Positions 16,956 through 25,763 are shown, counted from the first letter of the stretch. The stretch is 64,000 bases of DNA from Arthrobacter sp. Y81 (GCF_002929335.1 NZ_PJIL01000010.1:117800-181799), one strand, 5' to 3'. Notes: generated from the letters alone by a model not told the origin. Numbers and translations are program-made.

Positions 16956-18488
16956 GTGGATTTTCTAAATCCCGTTATCAACGGATTTGCGGTTGTCCTG
17001 GAGCCGACCAACCTCCTGTACTGCCTGATTGGCGTCGTGATCGGCATGCTGATCGGCGTGCTGCCAGGACTGGGGCCCGCGGCAACCATCGCCATCCTCC
17101 TTCCGCTCACCTACAACGTGGAGCCTGTCACCGCCATCATCATGCTGGCCGGCATCTTCTACGGCGCCCAGTACGGCGGCACCATCACGTCCGTGCTCCT
17201 CCGGCTGCCCGGTGAAGCGTCCTCCGTGGTTACCGTCTTCGACGGCTACCAGATGGCCAAACAGGGCAAGGCCGGGACCGCACTGGGACTGGCCTCCATA
17301 GGCTCATTCGTCGGCGGCACAGCGTCCATCATCGGCCTGACATTCCTTGCGCCGGTCGTGGCAAGCTTCGCACTGGATTTCGGCCCGCCGGAGTACACCG
17401 CCCTGGCGATGCTGGGCATCCTGCTCGTGGCCACCATCAGCAGCGGATCCAAGGCCAAGGCGCTCGTCGCCGCTGCCCTCGGACTGCTGCTCGCGACGGT
17501 TGGCCGGGACATCTTCACCGGTGAAAGCCGGTTCACCTTCGGCAGCCTGGACCTCGCTGACGGCATCGACTTCGTGCCGATCGCTATGGGCATCTTTGGC
17601 CTCGGCGAAATCCTCTACAACCTCGAGGAGCGCCACCGGGCTGCGAAAGCGCCCTCCAAGGTGGCCAATGTCTGGCCGTCACGGAAGGACCTGAAGCAGG
17701 CGTCCGGTGCGATCGGACGCGGCTCTGTCCTGGGCTTCTTCCTGGGGATCCTCCCCGGTGGCGGGGCCACCATTGCGTCGATGGCGTCCTACGCCATGGA
17801 GAAGAAGCGGGCCAAGCAGCCTGAACGTTTCGGCAAGGGCGCCCCGGAGGGCGTCGCCGGACCGGAAACGGCCAACAACGCCGCGGCAACCTCGTCCTTC
17901 ATCCCGCTGCTCACCCTGGGCATTCCGGCCAACGCCACCATGGCACTGATGTTCGGCGCCCTGCTGATCCAGGGCGTGACCCCGGGGCCGCAGCTTGTGG
18001 AACAGGATCCGGAGCTCTTCTGGGGCGTGGTGAACTCCATGTACATCGGCAACATCCTGCTGCTGATCATGAGCCTTCCGCTGGTGGGCATCTTTGTGAA
18101 GATCCTCCGCGTCCGGGCCGCCATCCTGGCTCCCGTCACGGCCCTCATCACGCTGATGGGCGCCTACACCATCAACAACAGCATGTTCGAGGTCTCGCTG
18201 GTGGTCGTCTTCGGCATCGTTGGCTACCTGATGAAGAAGTTCGGCTTCGAACCGGGGCCTCTGGTGCTCGCGTTCGTGCTCGGCGAACTGCTGGAAAGCT
18301 CCATGCGGCGCTCACTGCTCGTATTCGGCGGCGACCCCATGGGCTTCTTCGGCCGTCCGATCTCCGCCACGCTGATTGTGGTATTCGTCCTGGTCGCTGT
18401 GCTGCCGGGTGTCAGGGCCATGCTGGCCACGCGCAAGGCCTCCGCAGCAGCAGAGCCTGCACCGGCCAAAATCAAGGAGAAGGTATGA
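16956..18488 (+). CDS. tctA: Tripartite tricarboxylate transporter, large permease (TctA)
   Basis: A 510-residue permease with about 11-12 membrane segments. It has the conserved GVLPGLGPAATIAILLPLTY segment at the N terminus and the repeated GILPGGGATIAS in the second half, both hallmarks of TctA. GTG start, 9 bp after tctB with AGGAGA upstream. It forms the transport channel with TctB, receiving the solute from TctC. The stop overlaps the following universal stress gene by 4 bp. Confidence 0.94.
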   Translation: MDFLNPVINGFAVVLEPTNLLYCLIGVVIGMLIGVLPGLGPAATIAILLPLTYNVEPVTAIIMLAGIFYGAQYGGTITSVLLRLPGEASSVVTVFDGYQMAKQGKAGTALGLASIGSFVGGTASIIGLTFLAPVVASFALDFGPPEYTALAMLGILLVATISSGSKAKALVAAALGLLLATVGRDIFTGESRFTFGSLDLADGIDFVPIAMGIFGLGEILYNLEERHRAAKAPSKVANVWPSRKDLKQASGAIGRGSVLGFFLGILPGGGATIASMASYAMEKKRAKQPERFGKGAPEGVAGPETANNAAATSSFIPLLTLGIPANATMALMFGALLIQGVTPGPQLVEQDPELFWGVVNSMYIGNILLLIMSLPLVGIFVKILRVRAAILAPVTALITLMGAYTINNSMFEVSLVVVFGIVGYLMKKFGFEPGPLVLAFVLGELLESSMRRSLLVFGGDPMGFFGRPISATLIVVFVLVAVLPGVRAMLATRKASAAAEPAPAKIKEKV

Positions 18489-18889
18489 GCATCATCGTTG
18501 GATTCGTTCCCACCCCTGCGGGCGAGGCCGCACTCACGGCAGGCATCGCCGAAGCTACCCTCCGCAACGAGGACCTGGTGATCGTCAACTCAGCCCGGGA
18601 GGGTGCGCTCGTGGACAAGTCCGTGGCGGGCGAGGACGTGCTGGCCCGGGCGGCCCAGCGTGCGGCGGAGGCCGGCGTCACGGCAAAGGTCATCCAGCCG
18701 CCCTACCATCACGACCTGGCCGACGAATTCCTGGACGTTGCCCGCGAAGCGAACGCGTCGCTGATCGTCATCGGCCTGAGGCACCGTTCGCAGGTTGGCA
18801 AATTCATCCTCGGCAGCCATGCCCAGCGCATCCTGATGCAGGCTGACCGCCCGGTCCTGGCAGTGAAAGCCGACGGCGCGCACTTCTAA
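18485..18889 (+). CDS. Universal stress protein (UspA) domain protein
   Basis: A single UspA domain of 134 residues. It ends with the ATP-binding-type motif GSHAQRILMQADRPVLAVK (the G-2x-G-9x-G(S/T)-like region), preceded by LIVIGLRHRSQVGKFILG. It overlaps tctA by 4 bp (ATGA), so it is the last gene of the transporter operon. Usp genes often accompany TctA or TRAP permeases, where a regulatory role in transport has been proposed; the role here is unknown. Confidence 0.88.
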   Translation: MSIIVGFVPTPAGEAALTAGIAEATLRNEDLVIVNSAREGALVDKSVAGEDVLARAAQRAAEAGVTAKVIQPPYHHDLADEFLDVAREANASLIVIGLRHRSQVGKFILGSHAQRILMQADRPVLAVKADGAHF

Positions 18890-19172
18890 CGCAGGCGCTT
18901 CCAGCGCGGACCCGCCGCCACGCGGCCCTCCGCCGAGCGTCACTTCGCGGAACGGCTGGACCGCAGGCGATCCGCACCCAAGGGGCGGTACGCGGCCTTC
19001 ACAGGTGCGCGGCCGCCCCTTCCCGCACCCACTACAAAAGTCTTCCTGAGGACACCATGACCATAGTTTTGAACGCACCAGTTTGAGCGCACCCGATGTG
19101 AACGCCCGGGCATCGAACAGCCCGCGGCACCCTGCCCGCCCGCCCCGCCCCGGAGCCCGCGCCCTGGAGCCG

Positions 19173-19445
19173 ATGCCCAACTGGATGAAGCTTTCGCGCA
19201 AGGATGATGTGGAGATCTTCCGCCGCGGTGAGCTCGTCGCGTCCGGCCGCGTGGACATGCTTGCCCTCGACGGCAGCGTGTTCTGGGTTGTCCAGAATGA
19301 CGGACAGGGCCGTGCCATGTTCCTGCACAGCGACGGATTCACTGTCCCCGCCTGCCCCGCGCCCGCCCCGTCGACTGACCGCCAACCTCCGCCTACTTCC
19401 GCAGTGCCCCCAGCCCGGAAATCAGCGCCTCCAGGCCCAGGCTGA
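19173..19445 (+). CDS. Small hypothetical protein, C terminus overlapping tetR
   Basis: A possible 90-residue protein; an alternative TTG start at 19083 would add 30 low-complexity residues. The first 55 residues (MPNWMKLSRKDDVEIF... to FLHSDGF) look like an ordinary folded small protein and resemble small Arthrobacter proteins I recall, but the last 35 are Pro/Ala-rich and run 53 bp into the 3' end of the convergent tetR gene. That suggests the original C terminus has been lost or frameshifted. The 280 bp before it (18890-19172) holds no other recognisable gene. Confidence 0.45.
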   Translation: MPNWMKLSRKDDVEIFRRGELVASGRVDMLALDGSVFWVVQNDGQGRAMFLHSDGFTVPACPAPAPSTDRQPPPTSAVPPARKSAPPGPG

Positions 19446-20115
19446 AGGCGACGTCGGCAGGCCTTTCGTGGCCCTGTTCCGCCAGGCTCCGCACCGCTGC
19501 CGTGAAGTTGGGCGTGGATTCCGCCATGCTGCCCGGATCGAAGATGTCGGCCGGTGCCGTGACGTCGTAGGCCGAACCGAAGATAAACGACTCCAATGCC
19601 ACGATTGAGGAAACGATGCGCTCCTGGGGGAACCCGGCCTCGCGCAGTCCCTGGCTGACGGTCTCGTACATGGCCAGGGTCTGCGGCGCATCCGTAACCG
19701 GCAGGACCGCGATGACCGGGATCAGCGGAGTGTGCTTGGAAAAGACGTCCCGGTAGCTCCACGCCCACTGCCGCACGGCCTCGTCCCACGGCTCCGTGCC
19801 GAAGGCGGACACATCCACCAGCGATGCGAGGTGGTCCTCCACCAGGACCAGGACGTCCCGTTTGGACGTCACATGGTTGTAAAGGGCCGACGGCGCCACC
19901 TGCAGTGAGCGTGCCAGTGCGGCCATCGTCAGGCCGTCGTAGCCGCTCTTGCCGATCAGCCGCAGCGCGGCAGACGTAATGACCGCCTGGTCCAGCACTG
20001 CCGAGGATGGCCTTCCCGCGCGGCGCTTTGCCGGGATTTCGGGGTGGCGGGAGTCCGTGGCTGGTCGTGCGGCTGCCGGCATCGTCGGCCTTTCTGCTGG
20101 CGGGGTCCCCAGCAT
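19393..20115 (-). CDS. TetR-family repressor of the putrescine genes
   Basis: A 240-residue TetR regulator. The HTH lies at about residues 45-92 (IGKSGYDGLTMAALARSLQV ... ALYNHVTSKRDVL), after a Pro/Arg-rich N terminus; an internal Met at residue 12 is an alternative start. The rest is a TetR C-terminal ligand domain. It is divergent from the putrescine oxidase gene, with a 23-bp perfect palindrome between them, so it probably represses oxidase and permease, with a polyamine or its product as inducer (inference). Confidence 0.9.
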   Translation of the reverse strand: MLGTPPAERPTMPAAARPATDSRHPEIPAKRRAGRPSSAVLDQAVITSAALRLIGKSGYDGLTMAALARSLQVAPSALYNHVTSKRDVLVLVEDHLASLVDVSAFGTEPWDEAVRQWAWSYRDVFSKHTPLIPVIAVLPVTDAPQTLAMYETVSQGLREAGFPQERIVSSIVALESFIFGSAYDVTAPADIFDPGSMAESTPNFTAAVRSLAEQGHERPADVAFSLGLEALISGLGALRK

Positions 20116-20163
20116 TATTCCATTGACCCCTTCCGTGACGTCCCTGAACCCGCTATAGTTTTC

Positions 20164-20186
20164 CTAAATGAATGGCATTCATTTAG
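20164..20186. promoter_or_regulatory. Perfect 23-bp palindrome, probable TetR operator
   Basis: CTAAATGAATG (20164-20174), a central G, then the exact inverted copy (20176-20186). It overlaps the expected transcription start downstream of a TATAGT -10-like box (20154-20159) and ends 37 bp before the oxidase ATG, an ideal repressor position. The divergent TetR gene is the likely binder. Confidence 0.85.
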
Positions 20187-20223
20187 TGGTTCGCATCACA
20201 GTGGCGGCCACGGAGAGGACATC

Positions 20224-21609
20224 ATGCTGGAACTTGACCGCGACGTCGTTGTCGTAGGAGCCGGCCCCTCGGGCCTCACGGCAGCCCGCGAACTGAAGAA
20301 GGCCGGCCTCAGCGTCGCCGTGCTGGAAGCGCGGGACCGCGTGGGCGGCCGCACCTGGACCGACACCATCGGCGGCGCCATGCTGGAAATCGGCGGCCAG
20401 TGGGTCTCGCCGGACCAGACGGTGCTCCTGGAACTCCTGGACGAACTCGGCCTGGAAACCTACTCCCGCTACCGCGACGGTGAATCCATCTACATGGGCG
20501 CCGACGGGAAGAAGACCCGCTACACCGGGGACTCCTTCCCGGTCAGCGAAACCACGGCAGCCGAAATGGACAAGCTGATTGGCCTGTTGGACGGGCTGGC
20601 GGCTGAAATCGGCCCCACCGAACCCTGGGCCCACCCCAAGGCGCGCGAGTTGGACACCATTTCCTTCCACCACTGGCTCCGCCAGAACTCCCCGGATGAG
20701 GAGGCCTGCAACAACATCGGCCTGTTCATCGCCGGCGGGATGCTGACCAAGCCCGCGCACGCTTTTTCCGCGCTGCAGGCCGTGCTGATGGCAGCCTCCG
20801 CGGGATCGTTCACGCACCTGACGGATGAGGATTTCATCCTCGACAAGCGGGTCGTGGGCGGTATGCAGCAGGTCTCGCTGCTGCAGGCGCGGGAGCTGGG
20901 TGACGACGTCGTGCTCAACAGCCCGGTGCGCACTATTAACTGGACGGAAGAGCGCGACGGCGGCCCGCGCGTCACCGTGGTGTCCGAGCGTGCCACGGTT
21001 AACGCCCGCTACGTGATCATGGCGGTGCCGCCGAACCTGTATTCGCGCGTCTCTTTCAACCCGCCGCTGCCGCGCCGCCAGCACCAGATGCACCAGCACC
21101 AGTCCCTGGGCCTGGTCATCAAGGTGCACGCCGTCTACAAGACGCCCTTCTGGCGCGAAGACGGGCTGTCCGGAACCTGCTTCAGCGCCGGCTCGCTGGT
21201 GCAGGAGGTCTACGACAACACCAACCACGGGGATTCCCGCGGCACCCTGGTCGGCTTTATTTCCGATGAGAAGGCCGACGCCGTCTTCGAGCTCAGTGCC
21301 GAGGACCGCCGCCGCACCGTCCTCGAATCCATCGCGGCCTTCCTGGGGGACAAGGCACTCGAGCCGGAGGTGTACTACGAATCCGACTGGGGTTCCGAGG
21401 AATGGACGCGCGGGGCCTACGCCTCCAGCTACGACCTCGGTGGCCTGCACCGCTACGGCAAGGACCAGCACCAGCCGGTGGGGCCCATCTACTGGAGCTC
21501 CTCCGACCTCGCGGCCGAGGGGTACCAGCACGTGGACGGAGCTATCCGGATGGGGCAGCTGACTGCCGCCCGCGTAGCCGCCGTCGCCAGGGTCACCGCC
21601 CCGGCCTAG
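20224..21609 (+). CDS. puo: Putrescine oxidase (flavin monoamine oxidase)
   Basis: Oxidises putrescine to 4-aminobutanal with release of ammonia and H2O2, using FAD. The 461-residue protein begins with the FAD-binding VVVVGAGPSG (8-17) and the RVGGRTWTD motif, and closely matches what I recall of actinobacterial putrescine oxidases in GGMLTKPAHAFSALQAVLMA, DEDFILDKRV and a C-terminal DGAIRMGQ FAD segment. ATG 20224 was chosen because GAGAGG precedes it; the frame is open further upstream but crosses the operator. The permease gene follows 82 bp after the stop. Other primary amines could also be substrates. Confidence 0.92.
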   Translation: MLELDRDVVVVGAGPSGLTAARELKKAGLSVAVLEARDRVGGRTWTDTIGGAMLEIGGQWVSPDQTVLLELLDELGLETYSRYRDGESIYMGADGKKTRYTGDSFPVSETTAAEMDKLIGLLDGLAAEIGPTEPWAHPKARELDTISFHHWLRQNSPDEEACNNIGLFIAGGMLTKPAHAFSALQAVLMAASAGSFTHLTDEDFILDKRVVGGMQQVSLLQARELGDDVVLNSPVRTINWTEERDGGPRVTVVSERATVNARYVIMAVPPNLYSRVSFNPPLPRRQHQMHQHQSLGLVIKVHAVYKTPFWREDGLSGTCFSAGSLVQEVYDNTNHGDSRGTLVGFISDEKADAVFELSAEDRRRTVLESIAAFLGDKALEPEVYYESDWGSEEWTRGAYASSYDLGGLHRYGKDQHQPVGPIYWSSSDLAAEGYQHVDGAIRMGQLTAARVAAVARVTAPA

Positions 21610-21691
21610 GTAGTGGGTTCCGTCGGCGCCTGCCGCCGGAACCGGGCGCCCCACCATTCAACGTCGAATGAACCCCCCGAGAGGCAACCCC

Positions 21692-23206
21692 GTGTCAACC
21701 GCAACCCAGCCAGGCAAGGCTGCACACAAAACCCTGAGCGAAAAGGGACTGAAGGCCGGATCCGTGGGGCTGACCGGCGCCGTCGTCATCGGGGTGTCCT
21801 GCATTGCCCCGGCGTACACCCTCACTGCAGCCCTCGGCCCCACCGTGTCCGAGGTGGGCGTCCACCTGCCGGCGATCTTCCTGATGGGGTTCATCCCCAT
21901 GTTGCTCGTTGCGCTGGGCTACCGCGAACTCAACAACGCAATGCCCGACGCCGGGACCTCCTTCACGTGGGCAACGCGCGCCTTCGGGCCGTGGATCGGC
22001 TGGATGGGCGGCTGGGGCCTGATCGCCGCCACCATCATTGTGCTTTCCAACCTGGCCGCCGTTGCGGTGGACTTCTTCTACCTCATGCTGGCCCAGCTCT
22101 TCAGCAATCCTGAACTGGGCGAGCTGAGCAAGAACCTGCCCCTCAACATCGCCACCACGCTGGTATTCATTGCGCTGGCCTGCTGGGTTTCCTACCGCGG
22201 CATGGAGGCCACCAAGAGCGTCCAGTATGTGCTGGTGGCATTCCAGCTCCTGGTGCTCGGCTGGTTCGCGGTGGCTGCGTTCAGCCACGTTGCCAACGGC
22301 TCGGCCTTCGACGCCACAGCCATCTCGCCGGACTGGTTTAACCCGTTCGCCGTGGATTCCTTCTCCTCCTTCGCCGCCGGTGTGTCGCTGTCGATCTTCA
22401 TCTACTGGGGCTGGGACGTCACGCTGACCATGAACGAGGAAACCCGTAACCCGGAAAAGACGCCGGGCCGGGCCGCGACCGTTACTGTCCTGGTAATCGT
22501 GGTCATTTACATGACCGTGGCGCTGGCCACGCTGTCCTTCGCGGGAATCGGCGAGGAAGGACTGGGCGCCGGAAACCCCGAGAACCAGTCCAGCATCTTC
22601 GCCGTGCTCGCCGGTCCGGTGATGGGCCCGTTCGCCATCCTCATGTCCCTGGCAATCCTGAGCAGCTCGGCGGCGTCCCTGCAGTCCACGTTCGTGTCAC
22701 CGGCGCGGACCCTGCTGGCCATGGGCCACTACAAGGCGCTGCCGCTGAAGTTCGGTAAGGTCAGCTCCCGCTACAAATCCCCGGGCTACGCCACGGTGGC
22801 CGCGGCCGTGGCGGCCGCCGCCTTCTATGTGATCACCCGGACCACGTCCGAGAATGCGCTCTGGGACACCATCACTGCACTGGGGATGATGATCTGCTTC
22901 TACTACGGCATCACGGCCCTGGCCTGCGTCTGGTTCTTCCGCGCCCAGGCCTTCAGTGGAGCGCGCGCATTCCTTTTCAAGTTCCTGGCACCGCTGCTGG
23001 GCGGCGTCATCCTGCTGGTCATGTTCGTCAAGACGGCCTACGACTCCATGGATCCTGACTACGGTTCCGGGTCCTCCGTGGGCGGCGTGGGGCTGGTGTT
23101 CATCCTCGGCATGGGCGTGATCCTGCTGGGCGCGGCGCTCATGCTGGTGATGGCCAGGCTCCGCCCGGAATTCTTCAAGGGGCAGGTCCTGTCACGCGGG
23201 ATCTAA
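21692..23206 (+). CDS. APC-superfamily amino-acid/polyamine permease
   Basis: A membrane permease of about 504 residues and 12 membrane segments. The N-terminal GLTGAVVIGVSCIAPAYTLTAALG and the later GTSFTWATRAFGPWIGWMGGW are characteristic of APC-family transporters. The start is GTG 21692, with GAGAGG 7-12 bp upstream; ATG 21668 would add eight residues. It follows the putrescine oxidase gene and is probably co-transcribed, so putrescine or a related amine is a reasonable substrate (inference). Confidence 0.9.
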   Translation: MSTATQPGKAAHKTLSEKGLKAGSVGLTGAVVIGVSCIAPAYTLTAALGPTVSEVGVHLPAIFLMGFIPMLLVALGYRELNNAMPDAGTSFTWATRAFGPWIGWMGGWGLIAATIIVLSNLAAVAVDFFYLMLAQLFSNPELGELSKNLPLNIATTLVFIALACWVSYRGMEATKSVQYVLVAFQLLVLGWFAVAAFSHVANGSAFDATAISPDWFNPFAVDSFSSFAAGVSLSIFIYWGWDVTLTMNEETRNPEKTPGRAATVTVLVIVVIYMTVALATLSFAGIGEEGLGAGNPENQSSIFAVLAGPVMGPFAILMSLAILSSSAASLQSTFVSPARTLLAMGHYKALPLKFGKVSSRYKSPGYATVAAAVAAAAFYVITRTTSENALWDTITALGMMICFYYGITALACVWFFRAQAFSGARAFLFKFLAPLLGGVILLVMFVKTAYDSMDPDYGSGSSVGGVGLVFILGMGVILLGAALMLVMARLRPEFFKGQVLSRGI

Positions 23207-23225
23207 GGTCCGGCGGGATCTGGGG

Positions 23226-23432
23226 TCAGGCGCTGTTCCTGGCACGCGCCCGCGAGGCCCTGATCATCATCGAAATGCTGATCGCTTCCACCACGGCAAT
23301 GGCAGCGCACATCCAGTAGAGGCCGTTCAAGGCGACCAGGACGATGGCAATCACGCCGGTTACGACGGTGACGATGACCGGGATCAGCCAATCCGGGCGC
23401 ACGGACTTGGGTGCGGTGTCCGGCGTGGTCAT
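23226..23432 (-). CDS. Small two-helix membrane protein
   Basis: A 68-residue protein with two hydrophobic helices (about 15-35 and 38-58) and a basic C-terminal tail (RASRARAR). A good AGGAG lies about 6 bp before the ATG. It is convergent with the permease gene, 19 bp away. I do not recognise a family. A 16-bp inverted repeat 55-70 bp upstream may regulate it. Confidence 0.65.
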   Translation of the reverse strand: MTTPDTAPKSVRPDWLIPVIVTVVTGVIAIVLVALNGLYWMCAAIAVVEAISISMMIRASRARARNSA

Positions 23433-23486
23433 GAGTTACTCCTGGGCTTGGGTGTGGCTTGTGGTTTAGTGCTGCGGGTCATTGAA

Positions 23487-23502
23487 AGTAAGCACACTTA
23501 CT
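23487..23502. promoter_or_regulatory. Inverted repeat upstream of the small membrane protein
   Basis: AGTAAG, CACA, CTTACT: a perfect 6-bp inverted repeat with a 4-nt spacer. It is 55-70 bp upstream of the 23226-23432 start, at a position suited to an operator. The regulator is not obvious. Confidence 0.45.
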
Positions 23503-23672
23503 AATAGGCTGAACCGGGTGGGGACTTCCCCAGCCTGGACCAGAACGGGGAACACCGAGAGTACTGGACCAGCCCCGGCGGCAGGGCGGCAACGGTGCTT
23601 CAGTGGATCAAGTCCAAGGTGACGCACAGCCGCATGAGCGTCGGCGACAGCGGAACCGTGGACCTGTAGTCC

Positions 23673-24278
23673 TCACTGCAGTTGCCGGAGTGCTGACAGC
23701 ACCTCCGGCAGCAGCACGTCGTTCCGTCCCCACACCGGGTCCAGGACCTCCACGTACCAGGAATCGGCCAGGACCAGGGCCAGCGATTCGTTGGTTTCAT
23801 CCGACCAGTCGCGGAGCTGGTCTTCGTCCACGGGGTTTTCGCTGGACCCGAGGACCGTAACCACGTCGGCGCCGTCGAATGTGACCGGTACTGCCGCCGC
23901 GCTCGTTTCACCAGGGGCATGGCCGATGGTGATGAGCTCGGACCGGGTGGACAGGGCCATAAGTTCGGCCGCCGCCGCTGCGCTGCAGAAACCGGTCACG
24001 TACTGGCGCTGTGCATGGCCGTCGTCGGAGCGCACGCCCGGCTGGGATTCCTTCGTGAAGAGCCCGTTCCGGTTGATTTCCGCGAGGTCTGCGGCGATGG
24101 GCCGGGTCTCCTCGTCGAAGCTGGGCGCAAAGGTGCCGGGCTGGTATTCGCTCCGGGACTCAAGCCAGCGGGCGGTGAGCTCACCGGCCGCTGCGAGCGT
24201 GGTGGCCTGCCGCCAGACTCCCCGGTCCGATCGCAACCTGCCGTGCTGGTCTCGTGTGTCCGTGACTAAAGGCTCCAT
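23673..24278 (-). CDS. Conserved hypothetical protein (possible DUF6919-like)
   Basis: A soluble 201-residue protein without signal peptide or membrane segments. The stretch LTARWLESRSEYQPGT ... DEETRPIAADLAEINRNGLFTKESQPG resembles a family of uncharacterised actinobacterial proteins I associate with DUF6919; this is from memory and should be checked. The C terminus is acidic. It stands alone between the small membrane protein and 24382-24963. Function unknown. Confidence 0.65.
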   Translation of the reverse strand: MEPLVTDTRDQHGRLRSDRGVWRQATTLAAAGELTARWLESRSEYQPGTFAPSFDEETRPIAADLAEINRNGLFTKESQPGVRSDDGHAQRQYVTGFCSAAAAAELMALSTRSELITIGHAPGETSAAAVPVTFDGADVVTVLGSSENPVDEDQLRDWSDETNESLALVLADSWYVEVLDPVWGRNDVLLPEVLSALRQLQ

Positions 24279-24381
24279 TATGGGATGCTACCGCCGCTGG
24301 CTCAGGCCGGCCCAATGTCACCGACACACCGGTTAACGTCCGCGCGGTGTATATCCCGCGGCTTACGGCGGCTCGGGCGGC

Positions 24382-24963
24382 TCACGGGGAAGGGACGCCT
24401 GCTGCAGCTTCAGCCCGCCCCAGGGCATGTTCCAGCCGGGTGACGGCGGGAACGTAGCCCGCGGCTTCGACGGCGCGGAGGCGTTCGGCTTCCTTCATGG
24501 CTTTGATCAGGGCCGCCGTTTCGGGCCGGCGCACGTCCGTCATATCCGGGAAGTCGATGCAGCACGCGGGATCGAGCTCGTAGCGCTGCCACCGGGCCAG
24601 CACCGTGCGGTGGCGTGCTGCCGCAGCCTCCAGGTCCTGGTGTGTGGCGGCCCGGTGCAGCCGCTCTTCCTGCCAGGCCAGCACGCGGGGACTCCACACA
24701 AACGACGCCGCCGCCGTGAATGCGGCGAGGGAACCGGTTGCCAGGCCTAGCCACGGTGAAGCAAGTGAGGGGATCAGGACAGCCGGGAACACGATCACCA
24801 GTCCGGCGAAGGCGTCCCAGAAGACGGCGTCGAGCTGCCCGGCGTCGCGCCTGGCGTGGTACCGCGCCGAAAAGACCGCACCGGCCACGCCGCACACCAC
24901 AACGGCGGCACAGACGGCCAGCTGCAGGGGCCCCATGGGGACCGACTCCGTGATGACAGACAC
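24382..24963 (-). CDS. Membrane protein of unknown function
   Basis: A 193-residue protein with about three hydrophobic segments in the first 100 residues, then a charged, largely helical cytoplasmic part with a possible coiled coil (about 100-190: many Ala/Glu/Arg, LEAAAARHRTVLARWQRYEL). I recognise no family. It is divergent from the VOC gene; the gap between contains a hairpin with a U-tract. Confidence 0.6.
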   Translation of the reverse strand: MSVITESVPMGPLQLAVCAAVVVCGVAGAVFSARYHARRDAGQLDAVFWDAFAGLVIVFPAVLIPSLASPWLGLATGSLAAFTAAASFVWSPRVLAWQEERLHRAATHQDLEAAAARHRTVLARWQRYELDPACCIDFPDMTDVRRPETAALIKAMKEAERLRAVEAAGYVPAVTRLEHALGRAEAAAGVPSP

Positions 24964-25044
24964 CGCTCCACCTCCAACGGAACCTGACCGGGGTGGCTGG
25001 GCTCCGCTAATTCCATTGGAATCCCGGCAGGCCCGGCAGTCAAT

Positions 25045-25081
25045 GGGCAGGACTCCCGACGTGTCCTGCCCGGGCTTTTTT
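25045..25081 (+). terminator. Rho-independent terminator with no obvious upstream gene
   Basis: GGGCAGGAC (25045-25053) pairs perfectly with GTCCTGCCC (25063-25071), followed by GGGC and six T residues on the plus strand. It lies between two divergent genes, so it does not terminate a plus-strand protein gene that I can see; a short RNA starting within 24964-25044 is possible. A small palindrome, ATTCCA-T-TGGAAT, is at 25010-25022. Confidence 0.7.
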
Positions 25082-25131
25082 GCGGCCCGGTCCCGTTCCG
25101 GGGCGGGCGGCGCACGGGTAGCCTAGGCACC

Positions 25132-25521
25132 ATGCGACTAAAAATGTGCAGCATCCACGTCAAGGATCCGGCCGCGGCCCACCAGTTCTACACGGAGACC
25201 CTGGGCTTTGAGACCCTCATGGTCATGCCCGAATACAACCTGTACATCGTGAAGGATCCCGGCTCCAACGGGGGCAGTTCCGCGTCTGTGGGGCTGCTGC
25301 TGGAGCCCAGCGACAATCCCATTGGGGCGGACTACATGAACGGCCTGCACGACGCCGGGATTCCGGCGATCGTCTTCGGCGTTCCCGACGTCCGGGCCGA
25401 GTACAAGCGGCTCACTGCCCTGGGCGTCATCTTCCAGGCCGAACCGACCGAGGACCCCACCGGCATCTCAGCGGTGCTGGACGACGGCTGCGGGAACTTC
25501 GTTCAGCTGCACCAGGACTAG
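25132..25521 (+). CDS. VOC-family (glyoxalase/bleomycin-resistance fold) protein
   Basis: A 129-residue vicinal-oxygen-chelate domain: N-terminal SIHVKDPAAAHQFYTETLGFE, and a C-terminal AVLDDGCGNFVQLHQD that supplies the metal-binding Glu/His-type positions of the fold. VOC proteins include metal-dependent dioxygenases, isomerases and binding proteins; substrate cannot be inferred. ATG 25132 is the first start in the frame. It precedes the PspC gene by 62 bp. Confidence 0.8.
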   Translation: MRLKMCSIHVKDPAAAHQFYTETLGFETLMVMPEYNLYIVKDPGSNGGSSASVGLLLEPSDNPIGADYMNGLHDAGIPAIVFGVPDVRAEYKRLTALGVIFQAEPTEDPTGISAVLDDGCGNFVQLHQD

Positions 25522-25583
25522 GGCAGGACCAACGGCTCGGGGGGGCTGGACCGGACCCGCCCCACGGCTGGTACTGTGGCCGC

Positions 25584-25763
25584 ATGACTGCAGCTTTGGT
25601 TCGGCCCAGGAATGGCAAGATGATCGCCGGCGTCTGCGCCGGCCTAGCGGCAAGGTTCGGTATTTCAAAAGCCCTCGTCCGAATTGGCTTTGTGCTGTTC
25701 GGCCTGTTCGGCGTGGGTGAGTTGGTCTACATCGCGTTGTGGATCATTATGCCGAAGGAGTGA
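25584..25763 (+). CDS. Small PspC-domain membrane protein
   Basis: A 59-residue protein: MTAALVRPRNGKMIAGVCAG, then LAARFGISKALVRIGFVLF and a second hydrophobic segment ending WIIMPKE. The RxxxxkmiaGVCaGLA...G pattern with one or two membrane segments is the PspC domain, linked to membrane-stress sensing. The 3' end overlaps the convergent LacI gene by 17 bp. Confidence 0.85.
   Translation: MTAALVRPRNGKMIAGVCAGLAARFGISKALVRIGFVLFGLFGVGELVYIALWIIMPKE

Noticed and set aside
19032..19172. Eight-codon ORF with ribosome site (MTIVLNAPV) at about 19057
   Set aside because: Too short and without context to support as a gene; could be a leader peptide but nothing shows it.
20179..21657. 492-codon minus-strand frame opposite putrescine oxidase
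   Set aside because: Antisense shadow; the plus-strand protein has full-length homology-type motifs.
23508..23669. Plus-strand open frame reading DFPSLDQNGEHREYWTSPGG and ending at TAG
   Set aside because: It has no start codon or ribosome site in frame and no recognised family. It may be a relic but cannot be supported.
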